Source: Stictocephala bisonia
Lineage: Eukaryota; Arthropoda; Insecta; Hemiptera; Membracidae
Assembly (NCBI GenBank): GCA_035578905.1
Contig: JAQJVL010000792.1
Coordinates: 248,001 to 312,000 of the forward strand
DNA length: 64,000 bases
Direction: 5' to 3'
Shown here: piece after piece, positions 13,701 through 24,109 of the stretch
How the letters are laid out: every line of letters begins with the position of its first letter
How positions within the stretch are numbered: position 1 is the first letter of the stretch
Translations under genes and position numbers: made by a program
Notes under the pieces: generated by a model
Databases searched by the model: none
What the model was told of the DNA's origin: nothing
What the model saw: the letters and a program-made list of their open reading frames with translations, nothing else

Positions 13701-15742
13701 GTAAGAAATGTGAAAGTTTCAATATTGTTATTATAAATAAGAAAGATAAAAATACATTTAATAGCGTTAAGAAATAAATAAATAATAGCCTAATGATTTT
13801 TAATAATATTGAGAATAATTCGTTTTTAATAAACAAAACCAAACACATTCTGTAATATTTTTACTATCATGATTTGAATTTGTGTTGGACGAAATTATTC
13901 CCTCGATCCTGTTAGTTGTTTCAAGAAGTATTTGAATGTATTAATACAAATAGGAAATAGTATTGGATTATAAAGTCATTAGAGTAAAATGTATCAAATT
14001 TCCGTACTAAAACTTACATTTATACTTATTATTTAGGTAAAATTTGCTTATAGGTCGACACCACTGGAGGCTGTTATTACGCTATCTAGAGATTATATTG
14101 AAGAATACAACAAAACCAGCTGAAACAAGTGCTATAGTATCAGCGGGGAGATCCCCTCCGTGACGTGAGAGGATTAGAGTCCTTATTCCCCAACTCCGAC
14201 CTTCTAACAAGCTTTGCTTTAGTAACAAAACCATAATTTTTACACATTAGTATTGTAAAAATCAACCTGCCTATTAGTATTCTTACTGTTCATATAAAAT
14301 TACAAAAAGTATGAATAATTTGTATGAAAATACGAAAGGGAACACAAACAAAGAAATAGGGCCCTCATGCTAAGTAAGGATATTATTTGTAACAAAAATT
14401 TCTCATAAAATATTCCTACGTTTTTATCTAGATTCACATAAATGTAGACAGTCACATAGTCATTGCTATAGTTTCAGGTATTCTAAAAGTAATAGGTTAA
14501 TAGATAAATTTGCAATAACGTTTGGCAGTGAACCACCCGCTTAGTAATCAATCACTCTGACGTCATGATACAAAATGTCATAATAATGTATAACACTATA
14601 TGTAGACAAACTCTGAGTCAGTGGTATCTTTAGTTAGTTGACATTGTGACAAGATGTAAAGTTACTGTCTCTAGACTGAGTTACCACAGACTGAGTTATG
14701 TCTGTGAGAAGTATTGTCTAAAGGAGAAGAAGTTATGTAGGAACTGTCATTAGGGTACAGAGACATATATTGGCTGCATTAGTGGTGCTATATTATATAT
14801 TACTGATACAGAGTTTCAGAGTCATGGCACCTATGTTTATACTCATTACTGGCTGTCAACATTGGCTAAGTTAGTTGTGTCTACAGTATGTCGTACTAAT
14901 ATGTATACTAATCTAGCAATTTATTAGTAATGGCGACTGGTTATAGACATCACTGGGTGACTACATTGACTGATTTAGTGGTGTCTACAGTATGTCATAC
15001 TAATAAAGTGTCAGAGTCATGGTGACTGGTTATAGACATCACTGGGTGACTACATTGACTGATTTAGTGGTACCTACAGTATGTCGTACAAACAAAGTGT
15101 CAAGGTCATGTCGAATGGTTATAGACATTACTGGGTGACTACTTTGACTGATTTAGTGGTGTCTACAGTATGTCGTACAAACAAAGATTCAGAGTCGTAG
15201 TAACTGGTTAGAGACTTTTCTCACAGCCAGAGTGAATTTTTCTTTCATCCTAGATATTGAGGGTTAAGCAGAGATATTTATAGTGCTTGCTCAGTAATAG
15301 GTGTAAGTTATTTACTCTTCTTTCTCTACTAATAACTAAATATTAAATAATTGAAATGGGATAATAATATAAAAGTTACATACTCACCCATAGAACTCAG
15401 AGATGACTCCTCAATGACTGACAGAGAACTGTTGTGGATGGTTAGATGCCTGATGTCGATTCCTAGGAAGACGAAGCTCTGCAGTTTGGGCAGACTGTTG
15501 TGTCGTAGTTTGAGGTAGAAGATGATGATGGAGGGTTTTCCCTTGAGAACAGCCATAGCTTTACTGATGTGGTTGAGGTCAGTAAACTCGCAGAGTATGT
15601 CGAGGCCGTTCTTTTTCGGAGTGCAAACACAAGGCTCCAGTTCGTTACGGGGTGGACAGTTCTGGGAGACTTGACAGTGAGTTAACTGGGCGTAGAACAG
15701 ACAAAGCCCCAGGGCGAGCCACGCCCATCTACAGGACGACAT
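1498..15742 (-). CDS. Secreted/cell-surface leucine-rich-repeat protein, seven coding exons, complete
   Basis: Join on the minus strand: 15742-15388, 12471-12249, 9646-9510, 8229-8077, 6494-6314, 3148-3009, 1763-1498. These sum to 1455 nt, or 484 residues plus TAA. Every junction has GT-AG ends and phases fit (1,2,1,1,2,1). Residues 1-24 are a signal peptide ending ...LTHCQ. C29, C38, C40 and C51 form an LRRNT cap. About 13 repeats of 24-25 residues (LxxLxLxxNxL) run from about 72 to 400. C402, C404, C431 and C452 form an LRRCT cap. The last ~20 residues are small and hydrophobic after a GGASSS stretch, which resembles a GPI-attachment signal. Extracellular LRR proteins of this build usually act in adhesion or ligand binding. 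That role is inferred from family, not shown here. I do not recognise a specific named gene, although the protein looks like a conserved insect slit/chaoptin-like LRR protein. N104 and an NIT in the tenth repeat are possible glycosylation sites. Confidence 0.9.
1925..2165. repeat. Imperfect AT-rich tandem repeat in the last intron
   Basis: Repeated AAGTTTATTGTTTA(A/T) blocks of about 14-16 bases with variable spacers. Low-complexity, not coding. The rest of this intron (1764-3008) is plain AT-rich sequence. Confidence 0.75.
3009..3148 (-). CDS. LRR gene, coding exon 6
   Basis: Acceptor TTGTTTTCAG before 3148; donor GTGAGT after 3009. Codes for residues 350-397 with the repeat LETLNLQNNKLTHIPEE and the start of the last one (LRVVDIM). 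Phase in 2, out 1. Confidence 0.92.
3149..4591. other. Intron sequence, no feature seen
   Basis: AT-rich intron 6 of the LRR gene. Short open frames are chance products. Confidence 0.6.
4594..5099. mobile_element. Tigger/pogo-like MITE (506 bp)
   Basis: Perfect 18-bp terminal inverted repeats, CAGTAGAACCTCTTTAAT at the left end and its complement at the right, flanked by TA on both sides (4592-4593, 5100-5101). Several TAATCCGAAC motifs sit just inside both ends, as in Tigger/pogo elements of the Tc1-mariner superfamily. There is no transposase frame, so it is nonautonomous. It lies in an intron of the LRR gene. Confidence 0.85.
5165..5520 (+). pseudogene. Non-LTR retrotransposon fragment, C-terminal end of reverse-transcriptase ORF
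   Basis: The plus strand at about 5370-5490 reads KFLAPMIFNRLPNDL...FLRKLRDWLL. This is the conserved tail of insect Jockey/CR1-like ORF2 proteins (GP..[YF]N.LP...K..FK..L..WL). It is interrupted upstream by stops and lacks the polymerase domain. The 3' UTR probably runs on into the AT-rich sequence to about 5800, but its end is not defined. It is related to, but clearly diverged from, the fragment at 10130-11273. Confidence 0.7.
6314..6494 (-). CDS. LRR gene, coding exon 5
   Basis: Acceptor TGTTTACAG before 6494; donor GTTAGT after 6314. Codes for residues 290-350, with repeats LQYLRLGDNNLHEIP, LRHLDLRANNITVIS and ITFLNLQKND. The donor was chosen because it alone joins in frame to the next exon, giving QKN-D-IKILP and keeping the repeat length. 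Confidence 0.88.
6495..8076. other. Intron sequence, no feature seen
   Basis: AT-rich intron between coding exons 4 and 5. Nothing beyond chance short frames. Confidence 0.6.
8077..8229 (-). CDS. LRR gene, coding exon 4
   Basis: Acceptor TGTCTCAG before 8229; donor GTAGTA after 8077, weaker than the others. Codes for residues 239-290, two repeats (LDSLGLAHNHLREVP, LNSLELDGNQITHID). Phase in 1, out 1. The repeat register continues into the next exon (AGLD then ENLQYL), which supports the weak donor. Confidence 0.9.
8461..8605 (-). mobile_element. 3' end of a non-LTR-type retroposon
   Basis: On the minus strand a block containing GGACTCTATAGTCC and an AATAAAG-like motif is followed by an ATTTC/GTTTC-rich tail (8525-8465). 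A second copy of the same block, with a short ATTTC tail, lies at 48245-48325. A shared 3' block followed by simple-repeat tails is the usual form of 5'-truncated retroposons. No coding part remains. Confidence 0.55.
8610..9509. other. Intron sequence with a faint repeat-like stretch
   Basis: AT-rich, except for 9040-9130, which is GC-richer and contains GATGAGTATGTCAGAGACTC followed by CAGTCAGCCAGGGCTTTG. That stretch looks like an old interspersed-repeat relic. I cannot assign it. Confidence 0.35.
9510..9646 (-). CDS. LRR gene, coding exon 3
   Basis: Acceptor AATAACAG before 9646 and donor GTGAGT after 9510. Codes for residues 193-239, two repeats (LKRLNLGGNKLTSVP, LKKLELQENSISSIT). Phase in 2, out 1. 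The plus-strand reading frames over this exon are shadows. Confidence 0.92.
10130..11273 (+). pseudogene. Non-LTR retrotransposon relic, C-terminal half of reverse transcriptase
   Basis: The plus strand starts with FADDIAFVSSNKNEL at about 10142-10187, the catalytic [FY]xDD motif of reverse transcriptase. It continues through a frame with KTKYVNF and FKYLGLTLDFKMSWKKHI (10197-10535), then shifts frame near 10530 to IQYGIICWGG, IQNKFIRIILKA and LKILPIQHLFIYKTLK. It ends with FNYLGPNYFNKLPLYIK...LKNWL at 10960 and a stop at 10988. This order is typical of Jockey/CR1-like ORF2. The 5' half is missing and there is at least one frameshift, so it is dead. The 3' UTR ends in GTGAATAAAGATC and runs straight into the 7-base repeat. 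It lies antisense in an LRR-gene intron. Confidence 0.85.
11274..11937 (+). repeat. (TCATTAT)n microsatellite, about 95 copies, tail of the retroposon
   Basis: Essentially perfect 7-base repeat over 664 bases, starting exactly at the 3' end of the retroposon relic. Because 7 bases give 7 codons per three units, all frames can stay open: the apparent HYSLFII repeat protein is an artefact. Confidence 0.95.
12249..12471 (-). CDS. LRR gene, coding exon 2
   Basis: Acceptor TTTCAG before 12471 and donor GTAAGT after 12249. The exon codes for residues 119-193 in phase 1 to 2. It contains three repeats, for example LTQLDLSQNRLSTVP and LEILMLYENKISNVE. No stop in frame. It is too short and intron-bounded to show up as a long ORF. 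Confidence 0.92.
12472..14780. other. Intron 1 sequence, mostly featureless
   Basis: AT-rich. A 60-base stretch at 14127-14190 (ATAGTATCAG, then GGGGAGATC, then ACGTGAG) is related to 9819-9885, so both belong to some dispersed repeat. A CRE-like TGACGTCA occurs at 14560-14567. Confidence 0.45.
14780..15225. repeat. 89-bp minisatellite in LRR intron 1
   Basis: The motif GGTTATAGACATCACTGG recurs at 14939, 15028 and 15117 and in changed form at 15206, always 89 bases apart. More diverged units extend left to about 14800. The array sits about 160 bases from the first coding exon. Confidence 0.85.
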
Positions 15743-15769
15743 AGTGGCTCGGACTAGGACATCCTCATA
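15388..15769 (-). CDS. LRR gene, first coding exon (signal peptide and LRRNT)
   Basis: A pyrimidine-rich acceptor ending TTGTTGCAG puts the exon start at 15769. The chosen ATG is at 15742, because it opens directly onto a signal peptide (MSSCRWAWLALGLCLFYAQ). An in-frame ATG at 15778 would lie inside the intron. A 4-codon upstream ORF (ATG AGG ATG TCC TAG, from 15768) sits just before the start and could damp translation. The exon encodes residues 1-118 and the first base of codon 119, and ends at a GTGAGT donor. It covers the signal peptide, the four-cysteine LRRNT and the first two repeats. Confidence 0.9.
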
Positions 15770-16439
15770 CTGCAACAAAGGATGAATATCAAGAGGGTTA
15801 GAGGAGTCAGCTTACTTGTGATAGAGTGGAAATGAGACTATCAAATTGTTACATGGGCATTTAATTTAAACAAATGTAGAAACAAATTATTTATATTTTT
15901 AAATATAAAACTATATTCCCAAGAATATAATGTTCCTTTTTATCTAGGACCACTGAAACTCTTATTTACATATCCCTTATGCAATTATATTTCAGCCTGT
16001 TTGATCAACAATTGTTTTTGACTAAAATTGTTAGTATTCATGTATGGAATAAATGTGTTGCGGACAAAACTCTGAAACATTTCTCTTTGGAGATATGGCT
16101 ATCTACAGATTTAAAGATCTAATTTATGGAGAGTGACTGATTTGGCCTTTTTGGTGCATAACTCATTAGCAAACCGTCTGATATATTTAATTAAAATGTT
16201 GAGAATACAGTGGAAAAAAGATACTAACAATTCTAGTCCATAGTAAGTAAAAGAAAAAAAACCTACTGGGCACTTAGATGAACACCCTTAAGTATGTATT
16301 TAATCAAGATATATTCTGTGTCAATGGTTAGATGTTATGTAGAGAAGGTAATGGAGTGTCAGATTTGTCATTAGCTGAAAATCACACCAATACTTCGTGG
16401 TTTGGATTCTATATGGCCTAAAGCTGTAGGTCCCTTAGT

Positions 16440-16612
16440 TTCCCTGGCTTTTGGGCTATTAATAAATGGCTTTTTCTAAGGAACAGTCGACCTTATTTAG
16501 TTACAATGGCTACACTCATTCATCTACAATCATCTCACTCATTTACCACTCATATTTGCCCATGTATCTATGATCAGCGTCTTAACGGTGAGTTTTTAAT
16601 AAATAATGATTA
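16440..16612 (+). mobile_element. tRNA-derived SINE family 1, 3' fragment
   Basis: Shares a body with the copy at 17345-17632: GGGCTATTAATAAATGGC, TTTCTAAGGAACAGTCG, TTACAATGGCTACA, then a pyrimidine-rich ACTCAT stretch and GATCAGCGTCTTAA followed by an AATAAAT-rich end. The tRNA-like head is missing or unrecognisable. Confidence 0.7.
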
Positions 16613-17344
16613 TGTTTTAATAATATTTAAATTTACTTAATTACACTCTAATATAGATGATTGTATAAGACCATTGATTTAATTTTGTTTGATATTTTTA
16701 TCATTTAAAATTAATTATATCAACAATTAATTAATGATCAATATTTATTTCACGTAGTTACTCGGTATATAAAAATTGCCTAACACTTTAAAATATATTT
16801 GTTGTGTTCGTATTAAATAAAGTCGTTAGATTTGTATTAAATTTGATATTTACTAACAGTAAAACAAATATATCAGAAACGCATTCCAAACATTTTCCTG
16901 TTTTTTTTTTTTTTTTTTTTTCAATTTCATTACTACTTTTAAAACAATACTTGTTCTGTTCTAAATAATTATTGTTTATAAATTTTATTTTAATATCTAA
17001 AGCTTTATTAGATAAAGCTATAATAAAGTTAGGCGGAAGTGCCCTTCGAGTTAATTCCTGTATTCAATATAATGCATACGGTTCTTTTCTTTTAATTATT
17101 TGTTTTTGACCATAGTGGTTTTAATATTAGTAACATATCCATATAAAGTCTTACCATAACCATTTAATAAACATTTATTATTTTTACAATTCCATAAGCT
17201 AAAAAAAAATACAAAAATGTATGTATTGGTATTAAAACTTAACTTTTAAGAATTATCCAGGACGATGTCTGTAATTAAGATGCTTTTTCTTCTAAGCCTA
17301 TATAAATTATATCAAAAATTACTTTCCTATACAAAAAAGTTTTT

Positions 17345-17632
17345 TATTTATTAATTTTTTTTATTTATTCATAAGACGCCGATCGTCAAGATATGGGCGA
17401 GTATGGATTTCGAGTGAGTGTGATGAGTGTAAATGAGCGAATGTAGTCATTGTTACAAATTAAGGCCGACTATTCCTTAGAAAGTGTCATTAATTAATAG
17501 CCCAATGACAAATGAACAGCCGGTGGTTATCAGCTGATCCTTCTCAAAATGTATTATGACTCTGATTGGGATCGAACTGAGAACCTTTAGCACATGAAGC
17601 TGGGATTGAACCAACTACGCTAACGACCAATT
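17345..17632 (-). mobile_element. tRNA-derived SINE family 1, full-length copy
   Basis: Read on the minus strand from 17632: box A TAGCGTAGTTGG, box B GGTTCTCAGTTCGATCCC (the two internal RNA polymerase III promoter elements), then a body with GGGCTATTAATTAATGACAC and TTTCTAAGGAATAGTCGG. An ACTC-rich stretch, GATCGGCGTCTTATGAATAA and an AAT/A-rich tail follow. Related copies are at 16440 and 27275. I do not recognise the family by name. Confidence 0.8.
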
Positions 17633-17639
17633 TGTTTAT

Positions 17640-19425
17640 TAGTTGTGGAGCAGGGAAAAGATTTTGTTACTGAATCCACTGTAGATAGTAAATTGTATAA
17701 ACTAATTTCAACAGCCTTTCCCTTAGTTAAACAGCCTTCACTAATCATTCATTGATCAATCAACCAAAAACTTGAATTAAGAGACCATTGCACTCAGTAC
17801 TTTTATACGAGCCATAATCCACTTTATACGTGAATTAATTTTCCTTACACATTTCTAGGGATTATCAAGCATGGACGGACGGTAGACGAACTAACCAAAG
17901 TAATTGAACATTCTGGTACTTCAGATACGACTTGTTACTAATAGTGTATATTAGTCATTTAACACGATTAATATTTGTTAAAAACCTTAATATTTTACGG
18001 AACACACGGATAATCAGTGTGTTATTTTATTACTATGTTTTCTCGTTGAAATTGGATTCCTGACTTGAATCAAAGTTAGTTTCTTATAAGCACCCACTCT
18101 TATCACGACCATTTTGCACACTACCTCAATTATCTAATCGATATATTTGTATATAACACTTAGCCTTTCTATATAAAATTCGATGAATTCCAAATTATAT
18201 AAAAATATGTTTTAAATATGACATGTTTGACTTTTAATTTACATCACTTTTAAATTATTCAAGTAATTTTATTTCTGGTCAACTGTTACTATGATTGTTA
18301 TTGTATAATATTAGCAATGGAATCATGTTTAATTATTTCAATCCACCACATTTAAATATACCATAAAGGTATTCAGCTAAACTTCTGAAAACTGAAGTTT
18401 GTTTATGTGCATAAACTAGAAAATAAATGCCGTTCTCTGTGGAGTCATAAAAGACGTTTCATAGGATAATGTGAACATAAATTTATCTATAAACACTACG
18501 TGGTAACATGAGGTTATTGCCTAAGTATGACTTTACAACACTAATGGTAGGTTGAGCTATCCATATTTCTTTATGTCCATATTTTATGTTTGCATTTGTA
18601 ATGATTGATAAAAGCCTGTGAGAAATATCATGTATTGAGAAGACCTCGTGATTATAATAATCCTGTGAGATATTCAGCAGCAGTTCTATTTATTTTTTTA
18701 AACATCACGTAAAAACGAATTTCCACATGAATAGATAAATAAAATATATAATCCAATATAAAGTAAAAAACTAATTACATACGTAAATTTAGAAAAACTG
18801 AAAGTATTTTGTTTCATTAATTTTTTTTCAGGGATTCAAATAATATTGACAAATTGAAACATTTTCATGCAAATTAGAAAAAAAAGTTAAAATGTACTGC
18901 AAATCACTGCATATAATTTACTTCATAATGTTTTATAAAAATAAACAATCATGTATCTCTTAAGCATTAGCTATTAGTTTTTGTAAAACTAAATTTGGGT
19001 AAAAAAATTAATCAGATTAATTATGAGAACTTGTTAGATAAACCTTATATACCAATGTAAAACACATATTCTGTGCTCTTGATGATATGTACAATTATAT
19101 TTGGCGATATAGTAAGATTGTTTGAGAGGCAAAAAATACTCCTACTTAACAATTTTGTCATATGAAAATAAGTCTAGTTGTGTCAAAAGTCGTTGCACCA
19201 TGCTAAGGGAGGTTATTAATTTGTTACCAGTAATGTACGTATAAGATTAATCATGCCAGTAATATTATGAATATGTTAAATGATAGCGACATGTCTAACA
19301 CTAAATGACTGTTAGAATATTTTTTTTCATATAAATTATTTGAAATAAAATGAAAATAATATGAATTTTTGAAAGTATTTGTTTACAAAATATTTGTTCC
19401 AGTGAAATACAGAAAAATCACCTTA
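17640..19425. other. Probable 5' intron of the LRR gene, no feature seen
   Basis: AT-rich with chance short frames only. Confidence 0.5.
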
Positions 19426-19429
19426 TTAC

Positions 19430-21010
19430 AGATATAATTTAGTGACCTTATCACCTCCATACACCGTAATCACAACTGTTAACAACATTGTCACCTCCAT
19501 GAACCTTCTCGCCCCCTCTCAAGCTGATACAAACATTCTTCTTCAATAATGATCTTCTCACATCTAATAAACAGGATTAAAACTATTGATAACCTTTCCA
19601 CCCACTATTAACATGATCAACATTGATTATTTATTGTTTTACCATCTCTCAGAACATAATTAAAGAAATTATTAGACTCCCCGTCTTCTTTTAAACTTTC
19701 CATAAATATTGATGACTGGCCGTCCTACCTACACGAGTTCACTGTTATTTTATGTAATATTCTCCCAAGATGACATTTAAATACCTATCCATATAATACC
19801 AATTACTATGTGGTACGAAGAAGACCATCAACAGGCCCGTGATCACGACTACTGGTGACCTTCTAGCACTCTCTTCACATGTTCACAAATATTGATGACC
19901 CTCTCATCTTCTCTGTACTGGTCACAACTATTAATATCCTTTGCTCCCCTTTTGTACTTGACCACAAGACCACCTCATACACTCTGCAAGAGTTTACAAC
20001 TAAATATAGATGTTCTCTTCTTGTCCTTTCATCAGGTGACGACAACTAAAGATATTCTCTCCCCTACTGCAGGTGACCACAAGACCACCTCATACACTCT
20101 GCAAGAGTTTACAACTAAATATAGATGTTCTCTTCTTGTCCTTTCATCAGGTGACGACAACTAAAGATATTCTCTCCCCTACTGCAGGTAACCACAAGAC
20201 CACTTCACACATTCTGCAACAGTTTACAACTAAATATAGGTGTTCTCTTCTTGTCCTTTCATCAGGTGACGACAACTAAAGATATTCTCTCCCCTACTGC
20301 AGGTGACCACAAGACCACCTCACACACTCTGCAAGAGTTTACAACTCAATGTAGATGTTCTTCTTGCCTTTCTGCAGGTGACGACAACTAAAGATATTCT
20401 CTCCCCTACTGCATGTGGCCACATGTTTAAGTGACCTTTTTACCACACATGATCAGGTTCATAACTATTTATGAATTTCTAGTCTGAGGAGACCACAAGA
20501 CCTTCCCACCCCCTCTGTTCATGTTCAGAACTATTGATGACTTTCTGGTCTGGTCTGTACGTGTTCATAAATATTTATGACTTTCTGGTCTGCTCTAAAC
20601 GTGTTCATAACTATTGATGCCTTTCTGGCCTGCTCTGTACATATTCATAAATATTTATGACTTTGTGGTCTGCTCTAAACGTGTTAATAAATATTTATGA
20701 CCTTCTGGTCTGCTCTTTACGTGTTCATAACCATTGATGTCCTTATCTTCCCTTCTAAATGTGACCAAAAGACCTTCTCACTCCATCTGATAATGTTCAC
20801 AACTATTGCTGACCTTCTGGTCTGCTCTGTACGCGTTTATAAATATTTACGTCCTTCACTCCTCTTCTGTAGGTGTCCACAAGTATTAATGAGCTTCTCA
20901 CCCCCTCCGTACATTTGTACAGCTTTTGATAACTTTCTCATCTCCTTTGCAAGTATTCACATCTATTGATATCTTTCTTATCATCCCTGAACTTGTTTAA
21001 AACTATCTGT
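19430..21010. repeat. Degenerate minisatellite field with nested 115-bp and 40-bp arrays
   Basis: The whole stretch repeats versions of GTTCATAACTATTGATGAC followed by TTTCTGGTCTGCTC. Two sharper arrays stand out. In 19960-20420, four units of exactly 115 bases start at 19960, 20075, 20190 and 20305, with GACCACAAGACCACCTCA in each. In 20515-20760, about six units of 40 bases are present. The 115-bp unit may be three degenerate ~38-base units homogenised together. Open frames here are by-products of the repeat. Confidence 0.85.
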
Positions 21011-21029
21011 TACCCTCTTGGCCTATCTA

Positions 21030-23990
21030 TATATGATCATTAGTATATTCTTTATTCTGAAAATAATCTAAAATCACCTTAGTTGCATTTGTCTTTTTGT
21101 GAATGCTTGATAATAAACATTATATTCATATTAGTGAGTTAGGTAATAGTTTATTTTTTTATGTTTTATTCGTTAAAGTAGGTATGCCCACGATCTGGCA
21201 AACCTATACTTAACACTTTTATGAGACCAAGTGATGGTTCACTGACTTTTAATATATATCACAGTGTAAATAAATACATTGTAAAAACTTTAATTTCATT
21301 TTTTTGGATTAAACGGTTATAACATTATAGATTGCTGCGAATATTATAACCAAATCACAAGGACAAGTTTAATACATTTTCTTCATTCAATATATTATTT
21401 TGAACACTTTAAACCACATGAGATCTAAAAAGTGTAGAGTAGCAGTAGTTTCATGTTTAATTTAAAATAAATGTGTATAAACTTTATTCGAATATAATTA
21501 AATAGTGATTTTAATCTTGAAAGGAAATACAGTAATTTAATATAATGCTGTTATATTAAATTCTTTCTTTTATATTATATTTCTTGATTTATTTAAAACT
21601 GTTTGTAGAGTTATTTATCATATATATTGTGGAGCTAGTAAGTCAGGTAATTACAGTATTTGTTATACTGTAATATTTATCTAAATGTTTTTTTGAATGT
21701 GTTAAAGAATGTAGAAGAATGTTAAATAATGTAGAACACTCTACATATATTTGTGGTTATGAATGTAGAGGAGTTATTTACTATAAACAGGTGGTGTTAA
21801 ATTAAAATAAATTTTAAGGATTGTAAAATTATCTTCCTATAATTTTGTTCATCATAGTCTTTACTTAAAAATAAAAAAAAATGGTTTACCAATAAACAAG
21901 TGCATGTAGTAGCACAGATTGATCGAGTCATCAGCTTCAATCTAATTTCATAGTCCTTAGTAATATACATTCCTCTCTACATTCTACCTCTTATAATGGC
22001 ACGTGACCTAAAAATCTCACATATTTATTCTTTTTATCTTAAAGGTTTATATTAAAATAATATTAATGAACAGCTCGGTTTAAGATATTCTGAATAATCG
22101 TTAATTGTATTTTATAAGGTTAATCAAGCTAAATGTGTTGAAGATTAATTGTTATTTATACATTTTTACATAAAACCAGTAATTATTCATAAAAAAATAT
22201 AGCTCTATAATTATGGTTTCTAAGAATATTCAAATTTATAATTCATATAATATGCGAGAACTAGTAGGGCCTACACACCTTAAATATTTATGAAGAAGAA
22301 AAAAACTTAAACTGTTTCTTAAAATTTGTTAACGAAAAGGGTTTTTACTATCTACCCATTTCACTGTTTCATCCTGAATACAAAAATATTGTAAATTGAT
22401 AATAAACATCGTATATGATTTAAATAAAATTTAATTCCTAAAACAATATATCATTTATTATCTGCAATATATACCTGATTAATGTAGTTTTGTAGCATAT
22501 TAATACACAGAAGAAGTACTAATTTTGTATTATTTGTGTAATTGAATACATGGATACCTAGGTAATTAGGTATATATTATCATTAGTTAATGTATAAGTA
22601 CCGACTTGTAACAGAAATACACTTATGTATGATAATAATATTATTAATAAATGTAAATACCTTCTTGTAAATGAACAAGCAATACAGTAAGAAGTTTTTA
22701 TAATTGTTACCTTATTAAACACTTATAAATCCTCTACACATACATTGGGTTAAATTATACAATAATAGATTATGATGCATAAACAATTTCCAACTTATTT
22801 ATAACGTATTAATTTTATTGACTTTAATTGATATTACAATTTTAGTATATAGCAAAATTACAGTATTTTGATAACTACGTTTCTTCTAAAAAAAAATGAA
22901 TAAATAAATAAAAAAAAATATAAAAAATTAATGCAAATCCTTCATCTTACGAATATAATTTTTTTAGTAATTGTAAAACAAAGTATACCGTGGACACTAA
23001 AAGAGTATTAACAGTTTTGTAGACTACGAAATATGATTCTTTAATAAGTATAAACATAAAACCTTGATCCTTTGTGAAATTACCCTGTGGCTGGGCTCTC
23101 AGCTGCCTCGCCTTGATAATAACCACATGAAAGACACTCTTAAACGCGTAACATTAAACTAAACTGGGAGACACAGTAATGCTCTTTAGTTGTTACTTGA
23201 CTTTCTGTGAAACACTTAAATCTGTTTATGTGTAAAATGAAACTTTCATATTTTATTACATTTTAAAAGTAAAGTATGCATTCATTAAATGTTTATTAAT
23301 GTTACTCACACATTATAATTCGATATATTAAAATAATTTTACAACTTAAAATTTAAACGTATTAAATTAGTACGATAGTTACATATATCCTTAACCAAGT
23401 GGTACTAAACAGTTATATTGAAAAATAAGAAAATCTATGAAGCTATCTGTGTATATCTACCTAACACTATATAATGCATCTGAATTAAGTAGATACGATC
23501 ATTCATTAATATTAATAACTTAATAACCACGTCTTAATATGGATATGGAAGTTTATATATTTCTAAATTTAAATGAAATATGTAAATTCATTATATACCA
23601 GTCGTATAGTAGTGGAATTACTGAAGAATATTTATTTAAACTTTTGTATTTATATAATATTTTTATAGTTATTGTATATAAACTAAAATTAATTTAATGA
23701 AATTCTTGATAAATCATTACATATTGGGATTTCCATAAATAAATAATAATTTTTTAACCTTGACGTATATATTTAATTATTTTAAACTAGTAGTTGTTTC
23801 AACCTAAGTCCCCACCGTTATATGTAATGTAATTCCCGACGTATTTTTTATCACTGCAAAAGTTTTATTTAATATCTGTATTGAAATAGTTATAAAGTAA
23901 TACCATTATTAAATGCCTGTAATTATCATAATTACTGTAATTTTATTGGTAAAACATATATTATGTTGTATATAGACTTATATGAATATA
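21030..23990. other. AT-rich stretch, no feature seen
   Basis: Probably the 5' intron of the LRR gene. No coding, RNA or repeat structure recognised. Confidence 0.5.
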
Positions 23991-23995
23991 TTTAC

Positions 23996-24058
23996 CTTTT
24001 AACAGGACAAATAATCCATTTTAGATAAGCAGATCTCACTAAACACTTAACAAAAACT
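23996..24058 (-). promoter_or_regulatory. Candidate first noncoding exon and initiator for the LRR gene
   Basis: The first coding exon has an acceptor, so an upstream untranslated exon must exist. At 24060-24056 the minus strand reads TCAGT, an arthropod-type initiator (A+1 at 24058). At 23996/23995 it reads AAAAG|GTAAAT, a usable donor. Just upstream on the minus strand, 24066-24115 holds about seven CpGs in 50 bases, unlike the AT-rich surroundings. There is no TATA box or clear DPE. The distance to the coding exon would be 8.2 kb. This is inference; other first exons are possible. Confidence 0.3.
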
Positions 24059-24109
24059 GAAATTCGTAGATCGCAAAGAAGTTGGCGAGCTGCGTCGCGC
24101 CAGTCGCGT

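Noticed and set aside
19892..20969. Several overlapping frames of 68-90 codons with repeated LQLNIDVLFLSFHQ
   Set aside because: By-products of the 115-bp and 40-bp minisatellites.
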